Notes: generated by a model from the sequence alone, not told the origin. Positions 8,452 to 17,165 are shown, counted from the stretch's first letter. The stretch: 64,000 bases of DNA from Hyphomicrobium_A sp963782555 (GCA_963782555.1 CAWAKB010000004.1:558001-622000), one strand, 5' to 3'. Program-made: numbers and translations.

Positions 8452-9480
8452 CTATCTGTTCGTCAGCTTGAGCTCGATGCGGCGGTTCTGCTGCAGGCTC
8501 GCCTCGTCGGTCCCCGTCGTCAGCGGCCGGAACTGGCCGTAGCCCGCAGCGACCAGGCGCGTGGGGTCGACGCCGCGGCTGACCAGATAGCGCACCACCG
8601 AGATGGCGCGCGCCGTCGACAATTCCCAGTTGGATGGGAACGTCGGGCTGTTGATCGGGCGAATGTCGGTATGCCCGTCGACCTGCAGCGCCCAGTTGAT
8701 CTCCTTGGGGATCTCGCGCTCCAGCTCCAGAATGGCCGATGCGATCTGGTCCATTGCCGCCAGGCCTTCAGGCGTGAGCGTGGCAGAGCCGGAGGGGAAC
8801 AGCACCTCCGACTGGAAGACGAAGCGGTCGCCGACGATCTTGATGTCCTTGCGGCCCTTGAGAAGCTCGCGCAAGCGACCGAAGAAGTCCGAGCGGTAGC
8901 GCTGCAGCTCCTGCACCTGGCGGGCCAGCGCCGCGTTGAGCCGCGCGCCCAGGTCCTTGATGCGCGACTGGCTCGCGGCGTCCTTCTTCTCGGAGGCCTC
9001 GAGCGCCTCGTTCAAGGCCGCGATCTGCCGGCGCAGCGACAAGAGCTGCTGGTTCAGGAGATCGACCTTGGCCAGCGCCTCGTTGGAAATGTCCTTCTGC
9101 TTCTCCAAGTCGGCGGAGAGACCGCCGATGCGCGCTTGCGCGGCCTTGGCCTGCTCGTCGCCCGAGAGCGCGAAGCCCGAGAGCTTGGAGTTCTCCGCAC
9201 GCAGCGTCGACAGCGTCGCCTGTAGAGAGGCGAGCTCGTCCTCGGCCGACTTGCTCTTGCCCTTCTCGAGCGAGAGCAGATTGGTGAGCTCGGTGATCTG
9301 CCGCGTCAGCCGCTTCAGCGCGGTGTCCTTGCCGCTGGCCTCTTCACTGGCGAAATACTGGGCCAGCATGAAGATCGACATGAGAAAGATGACGACCAGC
9401 AAGAGCGTCGACAGGACGTCGACATAGCCCGGCCAGAATTCCGCGTACTCAGCACTGCGTCGCGTGCGACCGCGCGCCAT
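8452..9480 (-). CDS. OmpA/MotB-like peptidoglycan-binding membrane protein
   Basis: A 342-residue inner-membrane protein. Residues ~18-43 form one transmembrane helix (VDVLSTLLLVVIFLMSIFML), followed by a long coiled coil (~50-190) and an OmpA C-terminal domain (~215-342): LFPSGSATLTPEG, QVDGHTDIRPI, NWELSTARA, GYGQFRPL and NRRIEL, the last Arg and the HTD Asp being the usual diaminopimelate-binding positions. The architecture is that of MotB/TolR/ZorB stators anchored to the wall. It lies three bases downstream of a MotA/TolQ-like gene, so the pair should form an ion-driven complex. No flagellar genes are nearby. Confidence 0.85.
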   Translation of the reverse strand: MARGRTRRSAEYAEFWPGYVDVLSTLLLVVIFLMSIFMLAQYFASEEASGKDTALKRLTRQITELTNLLSLEKGKSKSAEDELASLQATLSTLRAENSKLSGFALSGDEQAKAAQARIGGLSADLEKQKDISNEALAKVDLLNQQLLSLRRQIAALNEALEASEKKDAASQSRIKDLGARLNAALARQVQELQRYRSDFFGRLRELLKGRKDIKIVGDRFVFQSEVLFPSGSATLTPEGLAAMDQIASAILELEREIPKEINWALQVDGHTDIRPINSPTFPSNWELSTARAISVVRYLVSRGVDPTRLVAAGYGQFRPLTTGTDEASLQQNRRIELKLTNR

Positions 9481-9483
9481 ATT

Positions 9484-10545
9484 CTAACCCCGGCGGTGCA
9501 TGTTGCTGGCAAGCTCGCGCAGCGCGCTCGCCACCTCCGATTGCTGGGAGGCCTGCTCGTCGACCCACTCGCGCACGACCTTCTGCTCGGCCCGCATCTG
9601 CGAGACGAGCTGATTGACGCCGCGGGCGAGCTCGCGGATCTGCTCCTCGCCAGCTCCACCCCCACCCGCAGAGGGCGCGAGCGTCCCCGCGATCGCCTGA
9701 TCGGAAAGGCGACTCGATAGATCCTCCACCGCGCGCTGCATGTGCAGGATCGCGGTCGAGAGCTGGCGGTTCATCTGATCCGACGACACGTTGCCGCCCG
9801 GCGTCAGCTCGGTGATGCCCGACAGCCATTCCTCCAGCTCGTTGTAGAAGCGGTTGTGCGCATGGCTCGCCTGCAGCTCGAGAAACCCGAGCACCAGCGA
9901 GCCTGAGAGACCCAGAAGCGACGACGAGAAGGCGGTGCCCATGCCTTTCAAGGGAGCGGCAAGACCGGCCTTCAAATCGGAGAACATGGTGACGTTGTTG
10001 GTGTTGCCGGTATCGATCGCATCGATCGCACCGCCGACCGAGGTGATCGTCTGCAACAGGCCCCAAAAGGTGCCGAGCAGACCGAGGAACACCAAGAGAC
10101 CGACAAGATAGCGGCCGGTGTCGCGCGCCTCATCTAGCCGCGAGCCGATCGAGTCCATGATCGAGCGCATGGAGACGGTCGACAGCGAGAGCACGCCGGT
10201 GCGGTCGCGCAACAGCGCCGCCATGGGCGCCAGCAGGATCGGCTGGTGCGAGATGGCGAGGCCCGGGTCGGCGATGCGAAAGGCGTTAACCCAGCGGATC
10301 TCGGGATAAAGGCGGATGACCTGGCGGAAGGCATAGAGAATGCCAAGCCCCAGCACGCCGACGATGAGCCCGTTGAGGCCCGGGTTGTTCATGAAGGAGA
10401 CGATCAGCTGCTTGTGCAGGATGGCCGTCAGGAAGGCGACCAGCGTCAGAAAGATGAGCATGCGTATCAGGAACACGCCGGGCGGCGTTAGCGTCCTGTG
10501 CACCAGCGGGGACGAGGCGAGGTCGGTCTGTCGTCTTCTGGCCAT
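9484..10545 (-). CDS. MotA/TolQ/ExbB-like proton-channel protein
   Basis: A 353-residue membrane protein with hydrophobic helices near residues ~24-43, 58-77, ~145-166 and 205-222. The later pair carries the MotA_ExbB hallmark region (GLLGTFWGLLQTI and GMGTAFSSSLLGLSGSLVLGF). A hydrophilic C-terminal extension with glycine-rich linker (PSAGGGGAGEE) ends in a helical segment rich in Gln. Together with the downstream OmpA-like protein it should form a five-plus-two stator unit using the ion gradient. This two-gene unit beside suhB looks like ordinary chromosomal content. Function not proven. Confidence 0.8.
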   Translation of the reverse strand: MARRRQTDLASSPLVHRTLTPPGVFLIRMLIFLTLVAFLTAILHKQLIVSFMNNPGLNGLIVGVLGLGILYAFRQVIRLYPEIRWVNAFRIADPGLAISHQPILLAPMAALLRDRTGVLSLSTVSMRSIMDSIGSRLDEARDTGRYLVGLLVFLGLLGTFWGLLQTITSVGGAIDAIDTGNTNNVTMFSDLKAGLAAPLKGMGTAFSSSLLGLSGSLVLGFLELQASHAHNRFYNELEEWLSGITELTPGGNVSSDQMNRQLSTAILHMQRAVEDLSSRLSDQAIAGTLAPSAGGGGAGEEQIRELARGVNQLVSQMRAEQKVVREWVDEQASQQSEVASALRELASNMHRRG

Positions 10546-10648
10546 TCCGGATCTCCGCTGCGGGCCGTGTTTTGGCGACGGGCGAGATTACCCGAAGCCT
10601 TTGCCAGCACAAATCGGCAAGATCGTGCCTGGCTAATGCCACGGCCTG

Positions 10649-10813
10649 GTGTCCCGATTACGAAGTTCGCCTGCCTTCGCGGCTAGGCCTGGAAGCGAAC
10701 TTCGGAATCGAAAGGGACACTAGAATCATAGCGTTCCTAGTGGGATCCAGATCGAGAAATTCGCTCATACCCTTACCGCCAGAACCGGCGAATTTCTCGA
10801 TCATCACACTAGG
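10649..10813. repeat. Two adjacent long palindromes (REP/BIME-like) at the 3' end of suhB
   Basis: Two imperfect inverted repeats lie side by side. The first pairs GTGTCCC (10649-10655) and CGAAGTTCGC (10661-10670) with GCGAACTTCG (10695-10704) and GGGACAC (10714-10720). The second pairs CCTAGTG (10736-10742) and the 15-mer GATCGAGAAATTCGC (10750-10764) with its perfect complement at 10788-10802 and CACTAGG (10807-10813). CACTAG also ends the first unit, so the two share ends. The second unit overlaps the suhB stop codon. This is the arrangement of a repetitive extragenic palindrome; it may end suhB transcription or stabilise its message. No second copy is in this window. Confidence 0.6.
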
Positions 10814-11612
10814 CGCCGGCGGGAACTTCCGATATGAGGCGCAAAAGCGCCTTCTGAATGGCGCCGTTCGCGGCGAGGACCTCGCGTTTGTCGAACATCT
10901 CGGGCCCGCCGGCGAGATCGCTGACGACACCCCCGGCCTCGCGCACGATCACGATTCCGGCCGCGGTGTCCCACGGCTGGATGTTGTGCTCCCAGTAGGC
11001 GTCGAAGCGCCCGGCCGCGGTCCAGGCGAGGTCGAGCGCCGCCGAGCCCGTGCGCCGCACCCCCGCGACATCCTTCATCACGTGCTTGATCTCGTCGAGG
11101 AAGCGGGTATGCCCGGGGCGCCCCAGGTGGGGGATCCCAGTCGTCACCAGGGCATCGGTGAGCGACTTGCGCGCGGCGACCCGCAGGCGGCGGCGGTCGT
11201 TGATATAGGCCCCCTTGCCCTTCTCGGCGGTGTACATCTCGTCGGCGATCGGATTGTAGACCACGCCGGCGACGAGCTGGCCCTCGCGCTCGAGCCCGAT
11301 CGAGATGGAGAACAGCGGCACGCCGTGCAGGAAGTTCGTCGTCCCGTCGAGCGGGTCGACGATCCAGCGATGGGTGCGATCGTCGCCTGCGACCTCGCCC
11401 CGCTCCTCCATGAGAAAGCTGTAGCCGGGTCGCGCCTTCGACAATTCGCGGTAGATGATCTCCTCGGCCTTGTGGTCGGCGGCGGAAACGAAATTGCCGG
11501 GCCCTTTCACTGATACCTGAAGGTTCTCCACCTCGCCGAAATCACGCGTGAGGCTGCGGCCCGCCTTGCGGGCGGCCGTGATCATGACGTTCATCAAGGC
11601 GGAGGCGGGCAT
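10809..11612 (-). CDS. suhB: Inositol-1-monophosphatase
   Basis: Mg-dependent phosphatase of 267 residues, SuhB type, hydrolysing inositol-1-phosphate and related sugar phosphates. The metal-binding motifs are in place: EERGE (~residue 70), WIVDPLDGTTNF (~85-96) and NIQPWDTAAG (~210-219). SuhB can also join antitermination complexes in E. coli. Start ATG at 11612; a Met a few codons in (MNVMITAA) could be used. Its stop codon lies within the palindromic repeat downstream. Confidence 0.93.
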   Translation of the reverse strand: MPASALMNVMITAARKAGRSLTRDFGEVENLQVSVKGPGNFVSAADHKAEEIIYRELSKARPGYSFLMEERGEVAGDDRTHRWIVDPLDGTTNFLHGVPLFSISIGLEREGQLVAGVVYNPIADEMYTAEKGKGAYINDRRRLRVAARKSLTDALVTTGIPHLGRPGHTRFLDEIKHVMKDVAGVRRTGSAALDLAWTAAGRFDAYWEHNIQPWDTAAGIVIVREAGGVVSDLAGGPEMFDKREVLAANGAIQKALLRLISEVPAGA

Positions 11613-11735
11613 CGGGTTGAGCGTCTCTTGGGGGGTGATGGCGCGGCATAACGGAGCACGTGCCGCTGGCAGCTCATGCTTGAGCCGAGCGCCCGACTAA
11701 CGCCATTCGGCGGCCGCTGGCAAGGCCGTAATCCG

Positions 11736-12803
11736 TCAGAAGAGGCCCGCGTTCTCGCGCCACTCGGTTGCGGCCTTCTCGGCGGCAAGCTGCTGGGCTT
11801 TGGGAAGCTTCTCGACCAGCTTGTCGAGCTCGGGATCCTTGAGACCGCTCGCCTTGGCAATGAGGTGCCACTTGGCAGCCTCGGTCTCGCTCTTCTTGAC
11901 GCCGAGCCCCGCGGCGTAGACGCGGGCCAGCCGGTCCTGAGCGCTGGCCAGGCCCTTTTTTGCCGCCGACCTGAGATAGGGGATGGCCTTGGGCACATCG
12001 CGCTTCAGCCCGAAGCCGCGCAGCAGCACCACGGCGTAATCAAGCTGCGCTTCGGCCATGCCCTGCGCGGCGGCCTTGCCCAGCCAATACGAGGCCTGCA
12101 GCGCGTCGGCCGGCACGCCCACACCTTTCTGATAGAGGCCGCCGAGGTCGTACTGGGCCGCAGCGATGCCCTTCTCGGCGGCGTAGCGGATGTGCTGCGC
12201 CGCCCGGTAGGGATTTTTCGGCTTGCCGTCGCCCGTGAGGAACAACAGGCCGAGGTTGTAGTTGGCCTGAGGATGGCCGGTCAGCGCCGCCTTCTCGAAC
12301 AGCTCGGCCGCCTTTTTGCGATCCTTTTTGACGCCGCGGCCCTCGGCATAGAGCACGCCGAGCTCGAAGACCGCCTGCACATCGCCGAGGTCGGCGCCGC
12401 GCTGGTACCATTTCGCCGCTTCGGCCTCGTCCTTGCGGACGCCGAGCCCGTCCGAGTAGAGCCGTCCGATAAGCGTGTTCGCCTGCGGCTCACCGCGCTT
12501 GACCGCCTCCTGCGCAAGCTTGAGCGCCGTCAGGTATTGTCCTTGGTCGAAGGCGATATAAGCCGCATCGTCGCCCGTCGGCTTGACCATCGTCTTGATA
12601 TTGAATTTCGAACCGGGCTCCCCCGCCGTCTTGGGCTTATCGGGCTTGAACCCCGGCGAGAGCTTCACGCGGCTGCGTATTGTCGATTTTCCGGGCGCAG
12701 ACTTGGGAACCTCCACCTCCTTGACCCAGGAGCTTGTCTCCGCGCGCGCGGGGCCCGAGAGGGCGAGGAGCGCAAGGGCAACGATATGCGGCCAAGCCCT
12801 CAT
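11736..12803 (-). CDS. Exported Sel1-repeat (TPR-like) protein
   Basis: A 355-residue periplasmic protein. The start at 12803 gives a textbook signal peptide (MRAWPHIVALALLALSGPARA), and the ATG overlaps the thiE stop by four bases (ATGA), so translation is coupled. The mature part is a basic region, then tandem Sel1 repeats of ~36 residues from ~110 to 330, recognisable by GxLYxxGxGVxxDxxxAxxWYxxA-type spacing (for example GRLYSDGLGVRKDEAEAA and GVLYAEGRGVKKDRKKAA). Such proteins bind partners or peptidoglycan enzymes; the target is unknown. Confidence 0.85.
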   Translation of the reverse strand: MRAWPHIVALALLALSGPARAETSSWVKEVEVPKSAPGKSTIRSRVKLSPGFKPDKPKTAGEPGSKFNIKTMVKPTGDDAAYIAFDQGQYLTALKLAQEAVKRGEPQANTLIGRLYSDGLGVRKDEAEAAKWYQRGADLGDVQAVFELGVLYAEGRGVKKDRKKAAELFEKAALTGHPQANYNLGLLFLTGDGKPKNPYRAAQHIRYAAEKGIAAAQYDLGGLYQKGVGVPADALQASYWLGKAAAQGMAEAQLDYAVVLLRGFGLKRDVPKAIPYLRSAAKKGLASAQDRLARVYAAGLGVKKSETEAAKWHLIAKASGLKDPELDKLVEKLPKAQQLAAEKAATEWRENAGLF

Positions 12804-13438
12804 GCCGCAGCCTCCGGGACGGCCAAGGCGCGCGCGATGTCTTCGCCCCAGCGCGACAGCTCGTCGGCGGGCAAGGCTGCGGGCACGCGAAGCGCCACGA
12901 AGTCGGCGCCGGCCCGGGCGAGCGCTGCTGCCTCTGGCGCCGTCTCCACGTCGAAGGCGACGCCGGGCACCTCGAAGATCTCGCTCCACCAGCCGATGAG
13001 ATCGAGGCGGCGCTCGCGCGCGGTGGCGCGGTCCTCCACATGAGCGGGAATGCCGAAACCGACGTAGTCGGCACCGACCTCGCCCAGCGTCATGGCATCG
13101 TGACGGGAACGGCCCGCGTCGGCACCGACGATGAAGCGGCCGCCTAAGACCTCGCGCGCCTCGCCGTAGCGCGCCGCGATGTCCTTATCCCAGGGCAGAT
13201 GCACGCCGTCGGCGCGCAGCGTCCGCGCCAGCGCTGCATCCGCGGCGACGAGCGCGGCGATGCCTTTGGCCTGCGCCAGCTCGACCAGCGGCCGTGCCGT
13301 ACGCGCATCGAGTGGGGCATCGGCCGCCGGCGCGACCAGCAGCGCGGCGACGTCGGCGGCGGCTACGAGCCGCTCCACCGCTAGCGGGTCAACGCCCGCC
13401 TCGACGACGAAATAGATCCTTGCTTCGCTCATGGCCAT
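12800..13438 (-). CDS. thiE: Thiamine-phosphate synthase-like protein
   Basis: A TIM-barrel protein of 212 residues of the ThiE/TenI superfamily. ThiE couples thiazole phosphate with HMP pyrophosphate to give thiamine phosphate. Typical segments are LRADGVHLPW, GRFIVGADAGRSRHDAMT (canonical ThiE has GxSxH here) and VGADYVGFGIPA (canonical GADYVxxGP). The divergence in these loops leaves TenI-like or regulatory variants possible. Start ATG 13438 (MAMSEAR), or 13432. No TPP riboswitch was seen upstream. It overlaps the Sel1 gene by four bases. Confidence 0.7.
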   Translation of the reverse strand: MAMSEARIYFVVEAGVDPLAVERLVAAADVAALLVAPAADAPLDARTARPLVELAQAKGIAALVAADAALARTLRADGVHLPWDKDIAARYGEAREVLGGRFIVGADAGRSRHDAMTLGEVGADYVGFGIPAHVEDRATARERRLDLIGWWSEIFEVPGVAFDVETAPEAAALARAGADFVALRVPAALPADELSRWGEDIARALAVPEAAA

Positions 13439-13545
13439 GATCGGCGCGGCTCCCTGCCCCAGCTCGAGGGGCAGACGCGAGCCTATTAAACCCTTTTGGG
13501 GCGGAAAAGCGACACGCCGGCCCAAACGCGGTGGCCAAGCGGCAA

Positions 13546-14139
13546 CTAGGCGGCGGGAACCTGGTCGCCGCCGGCGGCGGGGCGGCTCTTTAGCAGCCAG
13601 CGCATGAGGGCTGCGGCCGTGGCTGCGCCGAGGAACTGCGCAGCGAGGAACGCCGGTACATCGCCGGGCGCGATGCCCGAGTACGTGTCGCTCAGCGAGC
13701 GCGCGATGGTAACCGCCGGGTTGGCGAACGAGGTGGAGGCGGTGAACCAGTAAGCCGCCGTGATGTAGAGGCCAACGGCCGGCGCCATGGCGTCCATGCG
13801 GAAGCGCGCGCATCCGAGGATGGTCATCAAGAGCCCGAAGGTCGCCACGAACTCGGCGAACCACTGCGGCAGGCCATTACGTGCGTGCAGCGAGAGCTGG
13901 AAGGTGCTGAGATCGAACATCAAGTGCGCGACGATCGTGCCGAGGCAACCACCGACAATCTGCGCGACGATGTAGGCGGCCGCCGTCCCGCGGTCGAGAT
14001 CGCCGCGCAGCATCATCACGAAGCTCACCGCCGGGTTGAAGTGCGCACCCGACACCTGGATGAAGACGGTGATGATGACGAAGAGAACCGCGCCGGTCGG
14101 AATGGTGTTGCACAACAGCACGACCGCGCCGCTCGTCAC
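13546..14139 (-). pseudogene. 5'-truncated second copy of aquaporin-like gene
   Basis: This frame encodes an MIP-family channel lacking the N-terminal ~40 residues (first membrane helix) of its neighbour. Both NPA motifs are present (HFNPAVSFVMML and FANPAVTIARSL), and the C-terminus ends normally (WLLKSRPAAGG). The homology to the neighbouring copy begins at AVVLLCNTI, immediately after that copy's C-terminal WLLK segment. It is therefore a tandem duplicate joined tail-to-middle. A GTG at 14139 could start it, but a channel without helix 1 is unlikely to work alone. Confidence 0.65.
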
Positions 14140-14705
14140 CTGCGCCGACCGCTTTCAACAACCATCTCATGAAGGCAGCCGCCATCGCGGCGCCGAGGAA
14201 CTGCGACGGCGAGGAACGCCAGCACGTCTATGGGAGCGATGCCAGAGTACGTGTCGCTCAGCGAGCGGGCGATGGTGACGGCCGGATTGGCGAACGAGGT
14301 GGACGCGGTGAACCAAACGGCCGAGGTGATGTAGAGGGCGACCGCAGGGGCCATAGCGTCGGGCTTGAAGCGCGCGCACGCGAGGATGGTCATCAAGAGC
14401 CCGAAGGTCGCCACGAACTCGGCGAACCATTGCGGCAATCCGTGGCGCGCCTGCACCGCGAACTGGAACATCGGGAGGTTGAACATCAAATGTACGGTTA
14501 TGGTGCCGAGACAGGCGCCAAAAATTTGCGCGGCCATGTAGGCGCCCGTCGTCTTACCATCGAGTTCGCCACGCAGCATCATCACGAAACTCACCGCCGG
14601 ATTGAAATGAGCCCCAGACAGCGGGGTGAAGGCCGTGATGACGACAAAGAGAATCGCGGCTACCGAAATGGTGTTGCACAGCAGCACAATCGCGGCGTTC
14701 CCCTC
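13546..14705. repeat. Tandem direct duplication of ~566 bp (aquaporin genes)
   Basis: Two consecutive units encode near-identical protein segments. A 48-base stretch at 13816-13863 recurs without change at 14382-14429, an offset of 566 bases, with many more short matches. The right unit is the 5'-complete copy; the left lacks the gene start. Unequal crossover or slippage between the copies could explain the structure. Confidence 0.8.
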
Positions 14706-14810
14706 GGCGAGCTTCTCGGCCATGATGCCGGAGCCGATGATGGCGGCCACAAGAAAGCCCGCCCCCAGCGCCTCGGCCGTCAGGCGCCGAGTGAGGTCGT
14801 AGCTCTGCAT
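14136..14810 (-). pseudogene. Aquaporin-like gene, frameshifted near its 3' end
   Basis: MIP-family channel beside arsM, so perhaps an arsenite/methylarsenic channel like AqpS of Sinorhizobium ars operons (inference from position). The N-terminus (MQSYDLTRRLTAEALGAGFL) and both NPA motifs are intact. ATG 14810 has an AAGGGGGGG ribosome site. After DVLAFLA the frame derails; compared with the sister copy there is one extra base near 14203-14207, and removing it restores AAQFLGAAMAAAFMRWLLK. It is either a true frameshift or a sequence error. Located 21 bases downstream of arsM, same strand. Confidence 0.7.
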
Positions 14811-14831
14811 GGATCCCCCCCTTGATCGCGT

Positions 14832-15884
14832 CTAGCAGCAGCCTGCGCCGCCTGCCGCAGCGGCATTACTTTCTGCGAATGGAATCGAGGTTCCGCACCC
14901 GGGGAAGATGCCATAGTGAGTGGAAAAGTCGCCGATAAAATCGAAGTAAGGCGCAAAGCGCGTGTCGGCCAGCATGCGCCAGGTGTTGCCGCATACCGGG
15001 AACACCTTGCCGCGCTCGATGAGATGATGTCCGTCGAGCACGAACGCATCGGGCTCCTCGGCGAGGCGGCCCTTGTAGATCACCGCCTGCCCGTAGTCCT
15101 CGCACGCGCTCTCAAGGCCTGAGAGCTTGAAGAGCCGGTAGGTTGCCGAGAAGAACTTGGCCTGGCCGAGCTTGCGCTTGACGGCCTCGTCCGTGATCTC
15201 GATGGGGCGGCTCGCCACGAGGCGCGGATCGAGAAAGCCCGCTTGCTTGGCGAGCGGCAGGAAGTCGTTCCAGTAGAGGGCGCCGCCCAGGCACTCGCCG
15301 TAGAGGACGGGATCGGTGCGGATCGCGTCGGGCAGCCGCCGGTCGGAGTAGACGTCGGCGAAGTAGAGCTCGCCGCCGGGTTTCAACAGGTCAAAGGCGC
15401 CGCGCAGCACCGCCGCCTTGTCGACCGACAGGTTGATGACGCAGTTGGAGACCACGACGTCGAAGCTTCGCGGCTCGAGCCCCAGCTGACCGAGCTTCTC
15501 GATATAGCCTTGCAGGAAGCGCACGTTGGTTTTGGGATAGCCGAAGCGCGCCATGTGCCAGCCGACGTGCTCGTTCGCCGTAGCAAGCTGCTCGTCCGTC
15601 ATGTCGACGCCGACGATCTCGCCCGTAGGACCGACGAGCTGGGCCAGCATGTAGGCATCGCGGCCCGAGCCCGATCCCAGATCGAGGAGGCGCCGACCTT
15701 CGAGCGCGGCGGGTGCCACCAGCCCGCAGCCATAGTACCTTTCGGTGACCTCAGGATGCACGTTCTCGACGAGCCGTTGCAGGTGCGCTGGAAGCGACTC
15801 GCAATCGCAACAGGCCGACGTTTTCAAATCGGCAGACCTCTTCAGCGTCTTCCCGTAGTAGTCTTTAACGACCTCGAGTTGCAT
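14832..15884 (-). CDS. arsM: Arsenite S-adenosylmethyltransferase
   Basis: Cytosolic ArsM of 350 residues that methylates As(III) to volatile or effluxable methylarsenicals using SAM. Cysteine positions known to bind arsenite have counterparts: the CCDC motif (~27-30), Cys in YYGCG and Cys in VVSNCVINL. The SAM site is LLDLGSGSGRDAYML (~67-81). The C-terminus carries FPVCGNT, FPGCGT and a CC end. The ATG at 15884 is chosen for its AGGAG site seven bases upstream, although the frame is open further. It heads an arsM-aquaporin operon; no ArsR repressor is in the window. About 250 bases upstream are non-coding. Confidence 0.93.
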   Translation of the reverse strand: MQLEVVKDYYGKTLKRSADLKTSACCDCESLPAHLQRLVENVHPEVTERYYGCGLVAPAALEGRRLLDLGSGSGRDAYMLAQLVGPTGEIVGVDMTDEQLATANEHVGWHMARFGYPKTNVRFLQGYIEKLGQLGLEPRSFDVVVSNCVINLSVDKAAVLRGAFDLLKPGGELYFADVYSDRRLPDAIRTDPVLYGECLGGALYWNDFLPLAKQAGFLDPRLVASRPIEITDEAVKRKLGQAKFFSATYRLFKLSGLESACEDYGQAVIYKGRLAEEPDAFVLDGHHLIERGKVFPVCGNTWRMLADTRFAPYFDFIGDFSTHYGIFPGCGTSIPFAESNAAAAGGAGCC

Positions 15885-16135
15885 GAACCGGCTCCTGAAC
15901 GCTGTCATCGAAATTAGCGACGTATTCTACTCCTCTTCGCACCAATGATAGCTCGAGTTACATCAAGCCCGCGAAGCACTTATCAACGCCCGACCCGGCG
16001 GCCTCCTTTCCCGACCAATCTTGAAACGGGCGTTTGGCACTCGTGCCACCATAGGTATTGGCTGGAAGCAAATCGTCACTAGATTCAGGTATGTTTGCCC
16101 CTCGAAACACCCAATGAGAAGAGGGAGATTCCAAA

Positions 16136-16738
16136 ATGGTTCAACCGTTGTCACCAACCGAGCTCGAAGCCAAGCTCATGGCCTCGCGCCGGCTCATTGC
16201 TGAGAAGTGGGGCTGGTTCCTCGCGCTCGGCATCGCTCTCATCGTCATCGGCTTCGCCGCCATCGTCTTCCCGTTCATCGCGACGGTCGCGGCCAAAACC
16301 TTGCTTGGATGGCTGTTCCTGATCGGCGGCATCTTGATGATCATCCACGCGTTCTCTGCCCAAGGCTGGTCGGGTGTGCTGTGGAGCCTCTTGGTCGGCG
16401 TCCTCTACCTCGTGGCCGGCGGCTATCTGGCCTTCTTCCCGCTCACCGGCCTACTGACGCTCGCCTTCCTGCTCATCATCCTGTTCGCCGCGGAAGGCGT
16501 CTTCGAGGTCATCATGGCGTTCCGCGTGCGCCCGCACGAAGGCTGGGGATTCCTGCTCTTGAGCGGGATCGCGGCCCTCGCGGTCGCCGTTCTGATCGCA
16601 CTCGGTCTGCCGGGCTCGGCCACGTGGGCGCTCGGCCTGCTCGTCGGCATCAATCTGCTGTTCACGGGCTGGAGCTACGTGTTCCTCGCGCTCGCCGGTC
16701 GGCGCGCGCACGAGGCGGGCGTAACAGCGGCGGCGTAA
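16136..16738 (+). CDS. HdeD/DUF308 family membrane protein
   Basis: Integral membrane protein of 200 residues with six hydrophobic helices in the two-times-three DUF308 pattern (FLALGIALIVIGFAAIVFPF, LLGWLFLIGGILMIIHAF, then SLLVGVLYLVAGGYLAFFPL and so on). HdeD in E. coli contributes to acid resistance at high cell density; the precise role is unknown. The ATG at 16136 is preceded by GAAGAGGGAGATTCCAAA, a clear ribosome site. Monocistronic by spacing. Confidence 0.9.
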   Translation: MVQPLSPTELEAKLMASRRLIAEKWGWFLALGIALIVIGFAAIVFPFIATVAAKTLLGWLFLIGGILMIIHAFSAQGWSGVLWSLLVGVLYLVAGGYLAFFPLTGLLTLAFLLIILFAAEGVFEVIMAFRVRPHEGWGFLLLSGIAALAVAVLIALGLPGSATWALGLLVGINLLFTGWSYVFLALAGRRAHEAGVTAAA

Positions 16739-16847
16739 TGGAGCCGCTCTTTTGAGAGGAATTTAATAGCTTGGGAGTATGCAAGGTCCGGCTCGGCGGC
16801 GCGCAAATGCTGCCGAGCCAGCATGACCGATAAGGATTGCGTTCGTC

Positions 16848-17138
16848 ATGAGACTGTTAGCATTGTCCGCCATCGCCGCACTCGGCGGTGCTCTCGCTCT
16901 CAACGCCACCGACACCACGCTGTCACCGGAAGCACTGGCCCAGGACGAGCCGGCGGCCAGCATCATCGCCGCGCAAATCCGTAAGCAGGGCTTTGCGTGC
17001 GAAAAGGCGCAAAACGCCCAGAAGGATGCCAAGGCCGACCGCCCCGATCTGCCCGTTTGGATCTTGAATTGCGGCAACACGAGCTACCGTGTGCAGCTTG
17101 TCCCGAACATGGCCGCCAAGGTCGAGCAGATCGACTGA
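16848..17138 (+). CDS. Small exported hypothetical protein
   Basis: A 96-residue protein with a signal peptide (MRLLALSAIAALGGALAL) and a mature domain with two cysteines (in GFACEKA and ILNCGNTSY) that likely form a disulfide. The pattern of one small alpha/beta unit ending in YRVQLVPNMAAKVEQID resembles small periplasmic proteins of Hyphomicrobiales without assigned function. A weak AAGG site precedes the ATG at 16848. It converges with the GlcG/HbpS-like gene. Confidence 0.65.
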   Translation: MRLLALSAIAALGGALALNATDTTLSPEALAQDEPAASIIAAQIRKQGFACEKAQNAQKDAKADRPDLPVWILNCGNTSYRVQLVPNMAAKVEQID

Positions 17139-17165
17139 CGCTTCCAGAGGCTCAACGGCGGGCGA

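Noticed and set aside
8452..10545. Zorya-type anti-phage system (ZorA/ZorB)
   Set aside because: The channel and OmpA-like proteins have the right plan, but no ZorC/D or ZorE gene is adjacent; neighbours are suhB and a coiled-coil protein, a normal chromosomal setting.
12800..13600. TPP riboswitch upstream of thiE
   Set aside because: No thi-box-like CUGAGA / ACCUGA pattern was found in the leader.
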